A stretch of DNA of 58,464 nucleotides. It comes from Thermoprotei archaeon. Its GTDB lineage: Archaea > Thermoproteota > Thermoprotei > Thermofilales > B15-G2. The notes beneath the pieces were generated by a model that was not told the origin of the DNA, did no database searches, and saw nothing but the letters and a program-made list of their open reading frames with translations. The DNA lies in assembly GCA_003649445.1 (NCBI GenBank), contig QMRV01000009.1:1-58464 (forward strand), read 5' to 3'. Shown here one piece after another: positions 32,754 through 41,108 of this stretch; position 1 is the first letter of the stretch; every line of letters begins with the position of its first letter. Made by a program: the position numbers and the translations under genes.

Positions 32754-33135
32754 ACACTATGATACTTCTTCTACACCGCCAACTCCTGTCTTAATTATCA
32801 CTATAGTGAATCCTGTAAATAACGTGCAAACGAAAATAAGAGCTTACATTGACACAGGATTTAGCGAAACACTACTTTTACCAGAAGAGTATTATGAAAA
32901 ACTGTATTTAATGCTTACAGAAGTAGATGAAGACTACTATGTTATACATGGAGGAATTTTTCCTGCACGATTAAAGACAGCAATTGTTTACATTGAGTTA
33001 AATGGCTTTAAAAAGCTTATTAAAGCATATATACACCCCTATTTAAAGAAACCACTTTTAGGTAGAAGTATTCTCAACAAGTTTTATCTTTATCTCAAGG
33101 GACCGGAGAAAACTATGGAAATAGAAATACCTTAA
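32731..33135 (+). CDS. Clan AA aspartic protease (retropepsin-like, AF_0612/DTGF family)
   Basis: A 134-residue single-domain retropepsin-like protein. The active site is AYIDTGFSETLLLP, the DTGF form used to define this archaeal/bacterial family, and the second hydrophobic-hydrophobic-Gly motif is KPLLGRSILNKFYLYL. It would act as a homodimer. Its gene overlaps the RHH/DUF5678-like gene upstream and ends on the convergent radical-SAM gene at 33132. The natural substrate is unknown; pairing with an antitoxin-type protein suggests a regulated proteolysis or toxin-antitoxin-like module. Confidence 0.82.
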   Translation: MVVLKLFEHYDTSSTPPTPVLIITIVNPVNNVQTKIRAYIDTGFSETLLLPEEYYEKLYLMLTEVDEDYYVIHGGIFPARLKTAIVYIELNGFKKLIKAYIHPYLKKPLLGRSILNKFYLYLKGPEKTMEIEIP

Positions 33136-34019
33136 TGCGGCTTCGAGTAAAATGCTATTGACGCACAGCACTCGTAGTGTACTTTAAACTTCATATCCTT
33201 AGATACTATGTAGTTTAATGCGTCTTCGCTCGGAAAAGCTATTCCATCGAAGCCTAAGTCTACTGCCTTGTACTCTATTTCTCTGAACTGTCTAGGCTTC
33301 ATACAGCCTAGCGACATAGGTGCGGATACTTTTCTTCTAGCGTACTCCATTACTTTTAAAACGTAGTCTACCGGAGGCGGCTGAGCGTTCTCAAGAGGTG
33401 TCCCTGGGTAAGGAGTAAACACTACTATTACAAGAGCACTACACCCAGTAGATGCTACTACGTCTACTGACTTGAATTCTCCACTAGGTTTTCCTTCATT
33501 TAAGCCTACTACTATATGAGGCGCTACTGGTACACCGCAGTCTACTAAGTATTTTAGTCCCCTCCAGTAGTCTCTAGGACTATGATTAAGATTAAGCACT
33601 CTCCTTATGGCTTCTTCAGAAGAAACAACATCGTACAAAACCATATCGACGCCAGCTTTTTTAAGCAACTTTGCTCTCTTCTCGTCAACTAGCCCTGAGT
33701 GAATAAATACTCGGAGACCCATTTTCTTGAGCTCTCTAATAGCGTCTAAGAAGTCTTCGAAAGGCACTCTACCTTCCTCATCACTACCTCCACTTACTAG
33801 CAGCCCCTTTAAGCCCTTTTCCCTAAATTTCCTCCCAAGCTTGAGAAGCTTCTCGGGAGTCTCAGCAGGCTTCATGCGCTCCAATATTCGTGCATAGCAG
33901 TGCTTACACATCAACTTACACTTAGATCCAGTAATAGATACTGCAGGGAAATCCTTTCCCTCAATACCGTACTCTGGTAGCGAGTACTTAATAACACTTG
34001 TAGCAAATACATGAATCAC
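33132..34019 (-). CDS. Radical-SAM protein of the LipS1/LipS2 (archaeal lipoyl synthase) type
   Basis: A 295-residue radical-SAM enzyme with the cluster motif SKCKLMCKHCYARILERM (CX3CX2C, about 34-41), a barrel with HIVVGLNEGKP, and C-terminal cysteines (GCMKPR, about 248-253; YECCA, about 282-286) that could bind an auxiliary cluster. It lacks a methylthiotransferase or B12 domain. Together with the gene at 31167 and the lplA-DUF116 gene at 28557 it fits the second half of a LipS1/LipS2 pair. It could instead be an unrelated radical-SAM protein; the neighbourhood is the main argument. Confidence 0.68.
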   Translation of the reverse strand: MIHVFATSVIKYSLPEYGIEGKDFPAVSITGSKCKLMCKHCYARILERMKPAETPEKLLKLGRKFREKGLKGLLVSGGSDEEGRVPFEDFLDAIRELKKMGLRVFIHSGLVDEKRAKLLKKAGVDMVLYDVVSSEEAIRRVLNLNHSPRDYWRGLKYLVDCGVPVAPHIVVGLNEGKPSGEFKSVDVVASTGCSALVIVVFTPYPGTPLENAQPPPVDYVLKVMEYARRKVSAPMSLGCMKPRQFREIEYKAVDLGFDGIAFPSEDALNYIVSKDMKFKVHYECCASIAFYSKPH

Positions 34020-34177
34020 TAGAACTTCCTAAGTAAAAACACATAAATTTTTACCTCCTATACCCCCCTAGCAAAATATTGAAACATGTAGGCGTTTGGC
34101 ACGAAAATATTGTAAGCTTACAAAGACTTAATATTTTTTCCTCAAAAATTAAAAATCTTTATTTAAAAGAAAAGAAA

Positions 34178-34186
34178 AATATATAC
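34178..34186 (+). promoter_or_regulatory. TATA box of the 34210 gene
   Basis: AAATATATA centred about 28 bases before GTG 34210. It argues for that start rather than the TTG at 34198. Confidence 0.5.
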
Positions 34187-34209
34187 AGCAATTTTCCTTG
34201 ATACATTTT

Positions 34210-34782
34210 GTGAATCAAAACAATAGATATGTGAGGTACGTAGTTCTTGCTCTAATTATTTCTGCTGCATTAATATTCTGTTTCGCGTACTTTCAATATT
34301 ATTCAAAAATACCTCTAAATAAACAAGAGACAATTTCGCTAAAGACTTCTCCTACCAACAAGTTAATAGTTAAGGCAAATTTCTCTGAGGCATGGATGTT
34401 GTTTACTAAACTTTTAAGTAAGTATCCAAAAGTAACAAAAGAATACTTATTGAAGAAATATGTATTAAATCTTCCTCATCCCTCGAGAAAAGAAATAGAG
34501 GATTTCATTGAAAGATGTGAGTTCGACTTCTTAGCAGGCTATGGCTATAGCTTCGTATACGACTCAAGACTAGGTAAAGTTATAGGCAGAGAAAAGTCGG
34601 GTATAGAGCTTAAGCCCGGAGATAAGATAATAGTCGTGATATATGTAGTTATGTACAATGGCACTTACGTATGTACACTCATAGACGAGTATACAGTAAT
34701 GAAGCCTACCGACACTGACAACTATATTAAAGTAGCTAAGCGGAAGCCTGTAGGGTGGCTTAAACTAGAAGTAAAGTCCTAG
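34210..34782 (+). CDS. Membrane-anchored protein of unknown function
   Basis: About 190 residues starting at GTG 34210, one residue after which comes NQNNRYVRYVV and a single membrane segment (about 10-30). The outside part is a compact domain with one striking patch, FLAGYGYSFVYDS. No family recognised. A T-rich tract follows the stop codon. Confidence 0.6.
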   Translation: MNQNNRYVRYVVLALIISAALIFCFAYFQYYSKIPLNKQETISLKTSPTNKLIVKANFSEAWMLFTKLLSKYPKVTKEYLLKKYVLNLPHPSRKEIEDFIERCEFDFLAGYGYSFVYDSRLGKVIGREKSGIELKPGDKIIVVIYVVMYNGTYVCTLIDEYTVMKPTDTDNYIKVAKRKPVGWLKLEVKS

Positions 34783-34783
34783 A

Positions 34784-34802
34784 TTTTTAATTTTCTTTTT
34801 AC
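34784..34802 (+). terminator. T-rich terminator after the 34210 gene
   Basis: Two T tracts (ATTTTTAATTTTCTTTTT) directly after the stop codon form a typical archaeal terminator. Confidence 0.4.
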
Positions 34803-34896
34803 ATCAAAAATTTATTCACTATCATTAATTTCTGTGTACTTTTTAAGCAGATTTTAGTAAACCTAAAGTGTAAGTATATGTGGACTCACATAATTC

Positions 34897-35172
34897 GTGT
34901 ATAATAAATATTACTCTGAAGAAATCTATAGGAGGATGAAAAAGTATCCTGAAGTTAAGTGGAGTAAAGTAGCTAGAAAAGCTATAGTAGAGTACCTACG
35001 TAGATTAGAGGGAGTGACTGAAATAAGTGAGCTTCTTAAAGAGCTCGGAGAAGACTATGCTAAAGAACTAAGTGAAATAAGCTTAGAGAAAGCCGAGAAA
35101 TACTATAGAGAAGCAAGACAGAAAGAATGGAAGAGGTTCTCTATGATAATCAACTTTAATAAAGAAGTATAA
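34897..35172 (+). CDS. VapB-type antitoxin, N-terminus probably altered
   Basis: A 91-residue frame with the VapB core KKYPEVKWSKVARKAIVEYL and acidic helices. The normal N-terminal strand seems to lie in another frame: an ATG at 34878 reads MWTHIIRV and then hits a stop, and the present frame only opens at a GTG at 34897. The C-terminal end (FSMIINFNKEV) appears to run into the start of the truncated vapC (see 35163). I treat it as a possibly inactive antitoxin. Confidence 0.6.
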   Translation: MYNKYYSEEIYRRMKKYPEVKWSKVARKAIVEYLRRLEGVTEISELLKELGEDYAKELSEISLEKAEKYYREARQKEWKRFSMIINFNKEV

Positions 35173-35342
35173 AGAAGGCTGTAGAACTCTGGAAGGCTGC
35201 ACAACTGTTGCTCTTTCCTGCAGTAGACATGGTTATTGCGGCAGTTGCTTTAAATAGAGACTTAGTGCTCGAGACTCTCGATAATCATTTTAAAGTAATT
35301 AAAAGTATTAGAAAGGAGTTTAAATTGAAAGTACTGGGGTAG
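35163..35342 (+). pseudogene. Truncated VapC (PIN domain, C-terminal part only)
   Basis: Directly after vapB a frame reads KKAVELWKAAQLLLFPAVDM then VIAAVALNRDLVLETLDNHF and KVIKSIRKEFKLKVLG before a stop. This is the last third of a PIN domain including its two C-terminal acidic residues (AVDMVIA and ETLDNHF). The first two thirds are missing, so an internal deletion has removed the toxin's active-site start. MIIN at 35143, in the vapB frame, may be the stub of its N-terminus. Confidence 0.7.
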
Positions 35343-35381
35343 ACTTCGATAAGAATATTTACTTGCTTAAGAGAAATTCGT

Positions 35382-37259
35382 GTGGACCCCTATTTATGGC
35401 TCGAGAACCTAAGTGACCCTAATGTAATTGAATGGATTAATTCTGAAAATAGAAGAACGAGAGAATTTCTAAGGGAATCATCTTTAGTTTACTTTAAGAA
35501 GTTAGAGAAATACTATTCTTATCCGAGCATAAGACTAGCTAGGGTAACGGAGAAAGGATACTTTATTTTGGTTCGTGAAAAGAAGAGTCAGAAAATAGTC
35601 TTGCTTAGCCGTAGCGGTAAATCTGTGAAACTGGTTGATTCCGATAAGCTGGGTGAGAATATTGTATTAACATATTTCTACGTTAATTCCAAGGGAACTA
35701 GACTAGCTTACTCTTACTCAATTAAAGGGTCTGATGAAATGGTGCTTAGAGTACTTGACACCAGTAGCCTAAAGATATTAGATGAAGTAAAGGGGTCTGT
35801 AGGTAATGTCGTGTGGATAGATGAAAACAAGTACTACTATGTGAGAACATATCGTCGGGAAAAAGCTCCTGATGGAGTAGAGCCTCCTACTTCAAGAGTA
35901 TTTCTCAGAGAAAACGGGTCAGAGAAACTAGTTTTCGGGGAAAAACTCCCTACAGCACACTTTATATCTCTTCACCCGTCGACAGATAACAAGCATATTC
36001 TAGTAACTGTGAGCTACGGGTGGAGCCAAGCAGTACTTCATGGAGGTAAACTAGACGATTACACAACTTGGACTAAAATATACGACGAGAAGTGTTTAGC
36101 TAAACCCGTCGACTGCATTAAAGAAGGCTACTTCATTATATCTTATAGTGGAGAAGGCTATGGGACTCTGATAAAAGTAGATGAATCAGGTGAAAAAGAA
36201 GTAGTTGTAGAGGAAAACAAGTATCCCTTAGAAAACGCCGCTGTAGTAGGAGAGAAGATACTCGTACATTACCTTAGGAATGCTTCTTCTTCGATCAAGC
36301 TTTATACTATTGAAGGAGAGCCTTTAAATGAAGTAAGCTTCTATCCGCCAGGGTGGATTTACTCGATGAACTCGAATAGAATGCAGCTAGTTTTCTGCTA
36401 TACATCATTTACTGTACCTTACAGACTTTACGTATATAGGCCTAAAGAAGGTTTAAAGATACTTGACTCTAAGGCGCTGGACGGCAAGTATATTGTAGAG
36501 GAAGACTACGCTGAATCCTATGACGGAACTAAAGTACATTTCTTCATACTGAGAAAAAAGAACTACTTAAAGAAAGCCATTGTCTACGGCTACGGCGGCT
36601 TCGGTATATCACTTGTACCAGCTTACTCTCCCCATATAATGCCCTTTATAGATGAAGGAGGAGTATATGTCATAGCGAATATTAGAGGCGGAAGAGAGTA
36701 CGGCGAAAAATGGCATAAAGCCGGGATGAAAGAAAATAAGCAGAATGTCTTTGAAGACTTTAAGGCAGTACTAAAGTATTTTAAAGAAAAAGGCTACAGA
36801 GTAGCGGCGATAGGCTCAAGCAACGGAGGACTTCTAGTAGCAACTATACTCACTCAAAGCCCCGAGCTAGTAGACTGCGCTATAATAGGGTATCCTCTCA
36901 CAGACATGCTCCGCTTCCATAAACTCTACATAGGTAAAGCATGGGTGCCAGAATACGGAAATCCAGAAAACCCTGAGGACTTGAAATACTTGGCCGCGTA
37001 CTCGCCTTACCACAACGTGAAGAAAAGAAAATATCCTCCAGTACTCATTTACACTGGATTACATGATGATAGAGTACATCCAGGCCATGCACTGAAGTTT
37101 GCTGCAAAATTAAAGGAAGTAGGAGCGCCAGTGTACCTTAGAGTAGAAACATGTAGCGGACACGCTGGAGCCGCGCCAGTAGTTAAGCAGAGAGAACAAG
37201 CCGACATACTTGCTTTTATACATAAAGTCTTGTCAAGTGAAGTCAGTTGGGCAAAATAA
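35382..37259 (+). CDS. Prolyl oligopeptidase family serine peptidase (S9A)
   Basis: A 625-residue enzyme: N-terminal DPYLWLENLSDPNVIEWI signature, a beta-propeller (about 70-350), and the alpha/beta-hydrolase domain with catalytic S480 in GSSNGG, D562/D563 in LHDDRV and H594 in CSGHAG. NIRGGREYGEKWHKAG is the family's conserved strand. The enzyme cleaves short peptides after proline and has no signal peptide, so it is probably cytoplasmic. It starts with GTG and overlaps the convergent M16 peptidase gene by 17 bases. Confidence 0.93.
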   Translation: MDPYLWLENLSDPNVIEWINSENRRTREFLRESSLVYFKKLEKYYSYPSIRLARVTEKGYFILVREKKSQKIVLLSRSGKSVKLVDSDKLGENIVLTYFYVNSKGTRLAYSYSIKGSDEMVLRVLDTSSLKILDEVKGSVGNVVWIDENKYYYVRTYRREKAPDGVEPPTSRVFLRENGSEKLVFGEKLPTAHFISLHPSTDNKHILVTVSYGWSQAVLHGGKLDDYTTWTKIYDEKCLAKPVDCIKEGYFIISYSGEGYGTLIKVDESGEKEVVVEENKYPLENAAVVGEKILVHYLRNASSSIKLYTIEGEPLNEVSFYPPGWIYSMNSNRMQLVFCYTSFTVPYRLYVYRPKEGLKILDSKALDGKYIVEEDYAESYDGTKVHFFILRKKNYLKKAIVYGYGGFGISLVPAYSPHIMPFIDEGGVYVIANIRGGREYGEKWHKAGMKENKQNVFEDFKAVLKYFKEKGYRVAAIGSSNGGLLVATILTQSPELVDCAIIGYPLTDMLRFHKLYIGKAWVPEYGNPENPEDLKYLAAYSPYHNVKKRKYPPVLIYTGLHDDRVHPGHALKFAAKLKEVGAPVYLRVETCSGHAGAAPVVKQREQADILAFIHKVLSSEVSWAK

Positions 37260-38432
37260 GCGCTTTAATAAAGTTGCTCGTAATAGCTGAGTCATAAAGC
37301 TTCTCCAGAAAAAGTTTTTCTATAAAATATTCTGGCTCTACGATACTGCCTTTAATCGCCGTGTGAGCTTCCAAGAGAGCTCTACTGAACATAGACCTAT
37401 AGCTAGTTCTAATTGTGTACTCGTAGTACTTTATTCTCTTTTCAAAGTAATCTGACTCTATTTCACCTAATTTAATTTGATTCAAAATATCTTCAGTAAG
37501 TGAAATTACTTCATATAGCCTACTTAAAGGAATTCCCGGAATAGTTACTTGCAAGTAGCCTAAATCAGCGAACAAATCGTATTCGCTATAAAAATCGTAT
37601 ACAAGGCCTCTTTCTTCTCTAAGCTTAGTGTAAAGCAGGCTTGTAGCTCCCTCGGTCAAATTAAATGTCAAGTAGTCTGAAATAATGTAGTTTGGCACAG
37701 TATAGCCCGGAGTAGTTGCAGCAAAAGAAAGATATGCTTGATCAATATCGTCTCTTTTCTCAACTATTTCCCTGCTCTCACTGGCACAGGTTTCTTCCTA
37801 TAAACCTTACCTGAAGGCACATTACTAAAGTATTTTAAAGTCTCTTCAATTATTTTATTTGACACAGCTCCAGTTAAAACAACTACAGTATTTTCTGCAA
37901 TAAAGTGTTTCTCTTTAAACTCTAGCGTTTCATCTAAACTAATATTCTCCAAAGTCTCGGGGTATCCTGTACAGGGATCACCGTAGTCGCTTTTGCCGAA
38001 AAGAGCTATTAAGCCGAGATAGCTTATCCAGTCTTCAGGATTATTCATGTACTTTTTGACTTCAGTCAATACAACGTGCTTTTCGTCTTCAAATTCTTTT
38101 TCAAGGTACTTATTGTTAACATACATGCTGTACAAAACGTCTATGACCCTGGAGTAGACGTCAGGCAGTACTTCAGCAACAATTATTATTGCATCATAGC
38201 TTATAAACGCGTTAGCTTCCCCACCCGAATACTCTATTATCTTCGATATTTCTAACGCAGAGTACTTTTCATTTGATTTAAACAACATGTGTTCAATTAA
38301 GTGGCTTAAACCTCTCTTCTCAGGATCTTCGTAAAGTGACCCTACTCCAATAGCTATTGCCATGCCTACTGTCTCTGATTCTCTTTTGTCGACATATACT
38401 TTAAGTCCATTACTTAGTTCGAAACACTGCAT
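37243..38432 (-). pseudogene. M16 family zinc peptidase, broken by one frameshift
   Basis: The first 222 residues carry the inverted zinc motif HLIEH (44-48) and the following M16 N-terminal domain, and stop at 37764. The next frame continues without gap as EIVEKRDDIDQAYLSFAATT and then NYIISDYLTFNLTEGATSLL, the M16 C-terminal domain, to 37243. The two halves join if one G is restored in the run at 37770-37772 (plus-strand CCC). The whole protein would be about 396 residues. Either the gene is inactive, or two half-proteins are made, or the base was lost in sequencing. M16 peptidases are not common in archaea. Confidence 0.85.
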
Positions 38433-38470
38433 AGTGGCAGTTAACAGCTAGTATGGAATCTTTAAAATAT

Positions 38471-39694
38471 TTAATTAGAGAGCCTCGGATAAGATTTAAG
38501 AACTTTTTCTAAAATATCATTAACATCTAATACTTCGATTTTACTTGAAATATACTCCATTTCACTTTTATCTGGAACAATTAATATTTTTTTAACATTT
38601 TTAAATCTTGATAATTTCTCCTCAATTTTAGTTATTTGGCCTTTAGAAAGCCTCTTCCTCCACTTTACTTCAATAATTACCTTGGCCTGTTGAAATTTTC
38701 CTAATACAGCATCTACTTCAAGATCAGGCTTCTTTACAATAAATACTCTGTATCCTGTAAGTTTGGCGAAAAGAGTTCTAAAAAAGTCTTCAACATAAAA
38801 GGGTATTTTCTCTAAGAAATATTCTCTAGGAAGCCTTGTTTCGGAGAAATTATATTTTTCATCTAAGTAAAAGTACAAGTCTATTATAGGCGAGTCTATG
38901 AGGTAGTAGTATTTCTCTCTTCCATATTCCTTGTATCTTTTAAGGAGCCCCATAGATAGTAGGTTCTTTATGTAGCTTTTGACAAGAGAAGTCGACTGCT
39001 TCTCTATAAGTTTTCTAGCATACAAGTAGTCTGTTATTTCGCCTATAGTTTGTTTACCGGATGCAATTGCCCGCAAAATTCCTTCATATCTTTCACTAAG
39101 CTCTCTATCTTCTTCGATAAAAACTTCGCCTACTAATGCAGGAACAGTGAGCTTTAATCTCTCAAGTACATTGATTAAATCGAGGTCAGCCCATTGAAGT
39201 AGTATTGGTTCTCTTAAGAAAACAGATTTTTCAATTAATTCTTTTCCGCTAAATAATTCAGAAAGATTTACTAATATATCTCGTTCATCTATAAGGTCTA
39301 CTCTATACTCGAGAAACAGCCCTAAAATAGGAGACCGTCTTGTGAGTAAATTCTTGACTAAGTAAAGAGTAGATGTTACTAAAATAATGTTATTGAGTTG
39401 TTTAAAGTGCAAGTAATCTAAAAAGTCTTCCGGCAGCCTATGAAACTCGTCAATTATTATGAGTCTGTCCTTTAATGCAACATCCATTATTTTAATTAAT
39501 TCATCATAATTAAGAGTAGTTTTCCTATTCTCCCAGAAAATTGTTCTATTTCTTTTTACAAAAAAGTACTCTGCATTTCTATAGAAACTTTTAACTAGAA
39601 AAGTTTTCCCAGTCTTTCTTCTACCATAGAATAAAATAGGCGGCTTTAGTTTCTTGAGATTAAGAATATCTATAACCCTGGTTACGGTAACCAC
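38471..39694 (-). CDS. Archaeal AAA ATPase (AAA_14/DUF234 type)
   Basis: A 407-residue ATPase: Walker A GRRKTGKTFLVKSFY, Walker B LIIDEFHRL, a winged-helix segment (KQTIGEITDYLYARKLIEKQ) and a C-terminal PD-(D/E)XK-like domain (EVDAVLGKFQQAKVIIEVKW). The family is abundant in hyperthermophilic archaea and has no settled role. Translation most likely begins at the GTG at 39694, which lies inside a repeated palindrome (39680-39717) downstream of a TATA box at about 39718-39725, so the mRNA is leaderless and the promoter may be autoregulated. Confidence 0.87.
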   Translation of the reverse strand: MVTVTRVIDILNLKKLKPPILFYGRRKTGKTFLVKSFYRNAEYFFVKRNRTIFWENRKTTLNYDELIKIMDVALKDRLIIIDEFHRLPEDFLDYLHFKQLNNIILVTSTLYLVKNLLTRRSPILGLFLEYRVDLIDERDILVNLSELFSGKELIEKSVFLREPILLQWADLDLINVLERLKLTVPALVGEVFIEEDRELSERYEGILRAIASGKQTIGEITDYLYARKLIEKQSTSLVKSYIKNLLSMGLLKRYKEYGREKYYYLIDSPIIDLYFYLDEKYNFSETRLPREYFLEKIPFYVEDFFRTLFAKLTGYRVFIVKKPDLEVDAVLGKFQQAKVIIEVKWRKRLSKGQITKIEEKLSRFKNVKKILIVPDKSEMEYISSKIEVLDVNDILEKVLKSYPRLSN

Positions 39695-39717
39695 AGTTAC
39701 GGTAATTATGGTTACCC
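39680..39717 (-). repeat. 15-bp-period palindromic operator repeats at the ATPase promoter
   Basis: Three copies of a GGTTAC-G-GTAACC-like palindrome lie in tandem with centres at 39686, 39701 and 39716, exactly 15 bp apart: GGTTACGGTAACC (perfect), AGTTACGGTAATT and the half copy GGTTACC that runs into the TATA box. They cover the space between TATA box and start codon of the ATPase at 38471-39694, and the first copy is also coding. A protein bound there would block transcription initiation. Confidence 0.65.
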
Positions 39718-39943
39718 TATATAAACATATCTTACTTCCCTGGAGGCTTAGTCTAAAGAGAACATAAAGCGAATTATTTTAATTAAACAATTTTCATTAC
39801 ACTATATATTAGTTATTTTAACAGCTTATTATAGTAGATTTAAAGATAAAATAACTAAAGTTTAAGAATATGAAGGTATTTTTGTCTATACTACTTTACT
39901 ATACGATAAAAATACTTTTAATAAAATCTACAGAAGATAGTTT

Positions 39944-41017
39944 TTATGGGCTTGAGCTCAAAGCTCTTGCCTCAAGGTCTTCTAGGAACTGGAGGCGCTT
40001 TGGTATTGGTGGGTGACTTGAGAAAATCTCTACTATTGCTGGCACTTTTTCTCTCATTAATCTCCTTATGTGAGCATCTATTGGGTCATAGAATACGTCG
40101 GCGAATGCATAGATAAAGAGCAGAGCTGCAGTTCTGTTTCTGGAAAGTAGTCTGAGGAAGCGTGGTCTACGCTTATAAGCGAGATCTAATCTAGCTAGAG
40201 CTCTCTGTAGTGGTCTACCTGTTCCCAAAAGGAGTGCGCTGTGTGCGTCGGCATAGTATTCTCTAAGTCTATTGAAGTGCATTACAATGAACTGGAAAAT
40301 TACTCCAGCCACCAGTGCCACTAGCCCAGCAAGCATTAGTGCACCTGCTCCTCCTTCCTCTCTGTCTCTGTCATAGCCTCCCCAGAACCCTATTTCAACT
40401 AACACTCTTCCTATATAATATATTAGAGTGGGCAAGAAGGCTATTAAGAGGAGCGTCTGGACATCTCTGTGTTTTAAGTGACCTAGCTCGTGGCCTATTA
40501 CAGCCTCTATTTCTTCTCTAGGCATTATTTCGAGAAGACCTCTTGTTACAGCTACTCTAGGTCCGCTGAGAGGAGATCCGTAGGCGAAAGCATTAGGTAT
40601 ATCTATTTCAGCGATTTTGACTTTAGGTGGCTTTATTCCAGCTTTCTCGGCGAGTCTGTGTACACTTTCTATTAGCCATCCCTCTCTATATGGGTCTGCG
40701 TCTCTAACACCGTAAAATAGCTCGATTATATAGGGTGAGATAAGCCACTGAATGAGCATAAACGCCCCTATAAAGAGAGAGTAGTGTAGAAGTGTCAGCC
40801 CTAGGCCAAAGTATTCGGCTATAAAGTAGAGTACTAGCATTGAGGCTGCAACAATCGCTATAGCAGTAAAGATCATTCCTGCAGCGAGGCCTCCTAAGCT
40901 TCGAGGTCTCCAAGTGAGGAATGAGCCTGCTCTAGTAGATACAATGATTACTATCAGTAAGCTAGCAAGCATAGCTATTAGTCCGCTAACTATCCCCCAT
41001 ACAGGCAGGAGTAACAT
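39944..41017 (-). CDS. htpX: HtpX-like membrane zinc metallopeptidase (M48B)
   Basis: A 357-residue membrane protein. Two pairs of membrane segments (about 5-30, 40-68, 70-100 and 190-240) flank the metal site HELGH (176-180) in AVIGHELGHLKHRD; the third ligand is the Glu in NRLREYYADAHSA. HtpX degrades damaged membrane proteins facing the cytoplasm. The insert DRDREEGGAG lies between the later membrane segments. It is divergent from the M42 peptidase gene with 91 bases between. Confidence 0.9.
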   Translation of the reverse strand: MLLLPVWGIVSGLIAMLASLLIVIIVSTRAGSFLTWRPRSLGGLAAGMIFTAIAIVAASMLVLYFIAEYFGLGLTLLHYSLFIGAFMLIQWLISPYIIELFYGVRDADPYREGWLIESVHRLAEKAGIKPPKVKIAEIDIPNAFAYGSPLSGPRVAVTRGLLEIMPREEIEAVIGHELGHLKHRDVQTLLLIAFLPTLIYYIGRVLVEIGFWGGYDRDREEGGAGALMLAGLVALVAGVIFQFIVMHFNRLREYYADAHSALLLGTGRPLQRALARLDLAYKRRPRFLRLLSRNRTAALLFIYAFADVFYDPIDAHIRRLMREKVPAIVEIFSSHPPIPKRLQFLEDLEARALSSSP

Positions 41018-41108
41018 ATTCTCAAAGAAAAGTCTCGCTCGCCGCCCATATAAACTTTTACCATGATTAGAGCAGTAAGTATTTTAACCTCATTAGAAAA
41101 ATGTAAAA

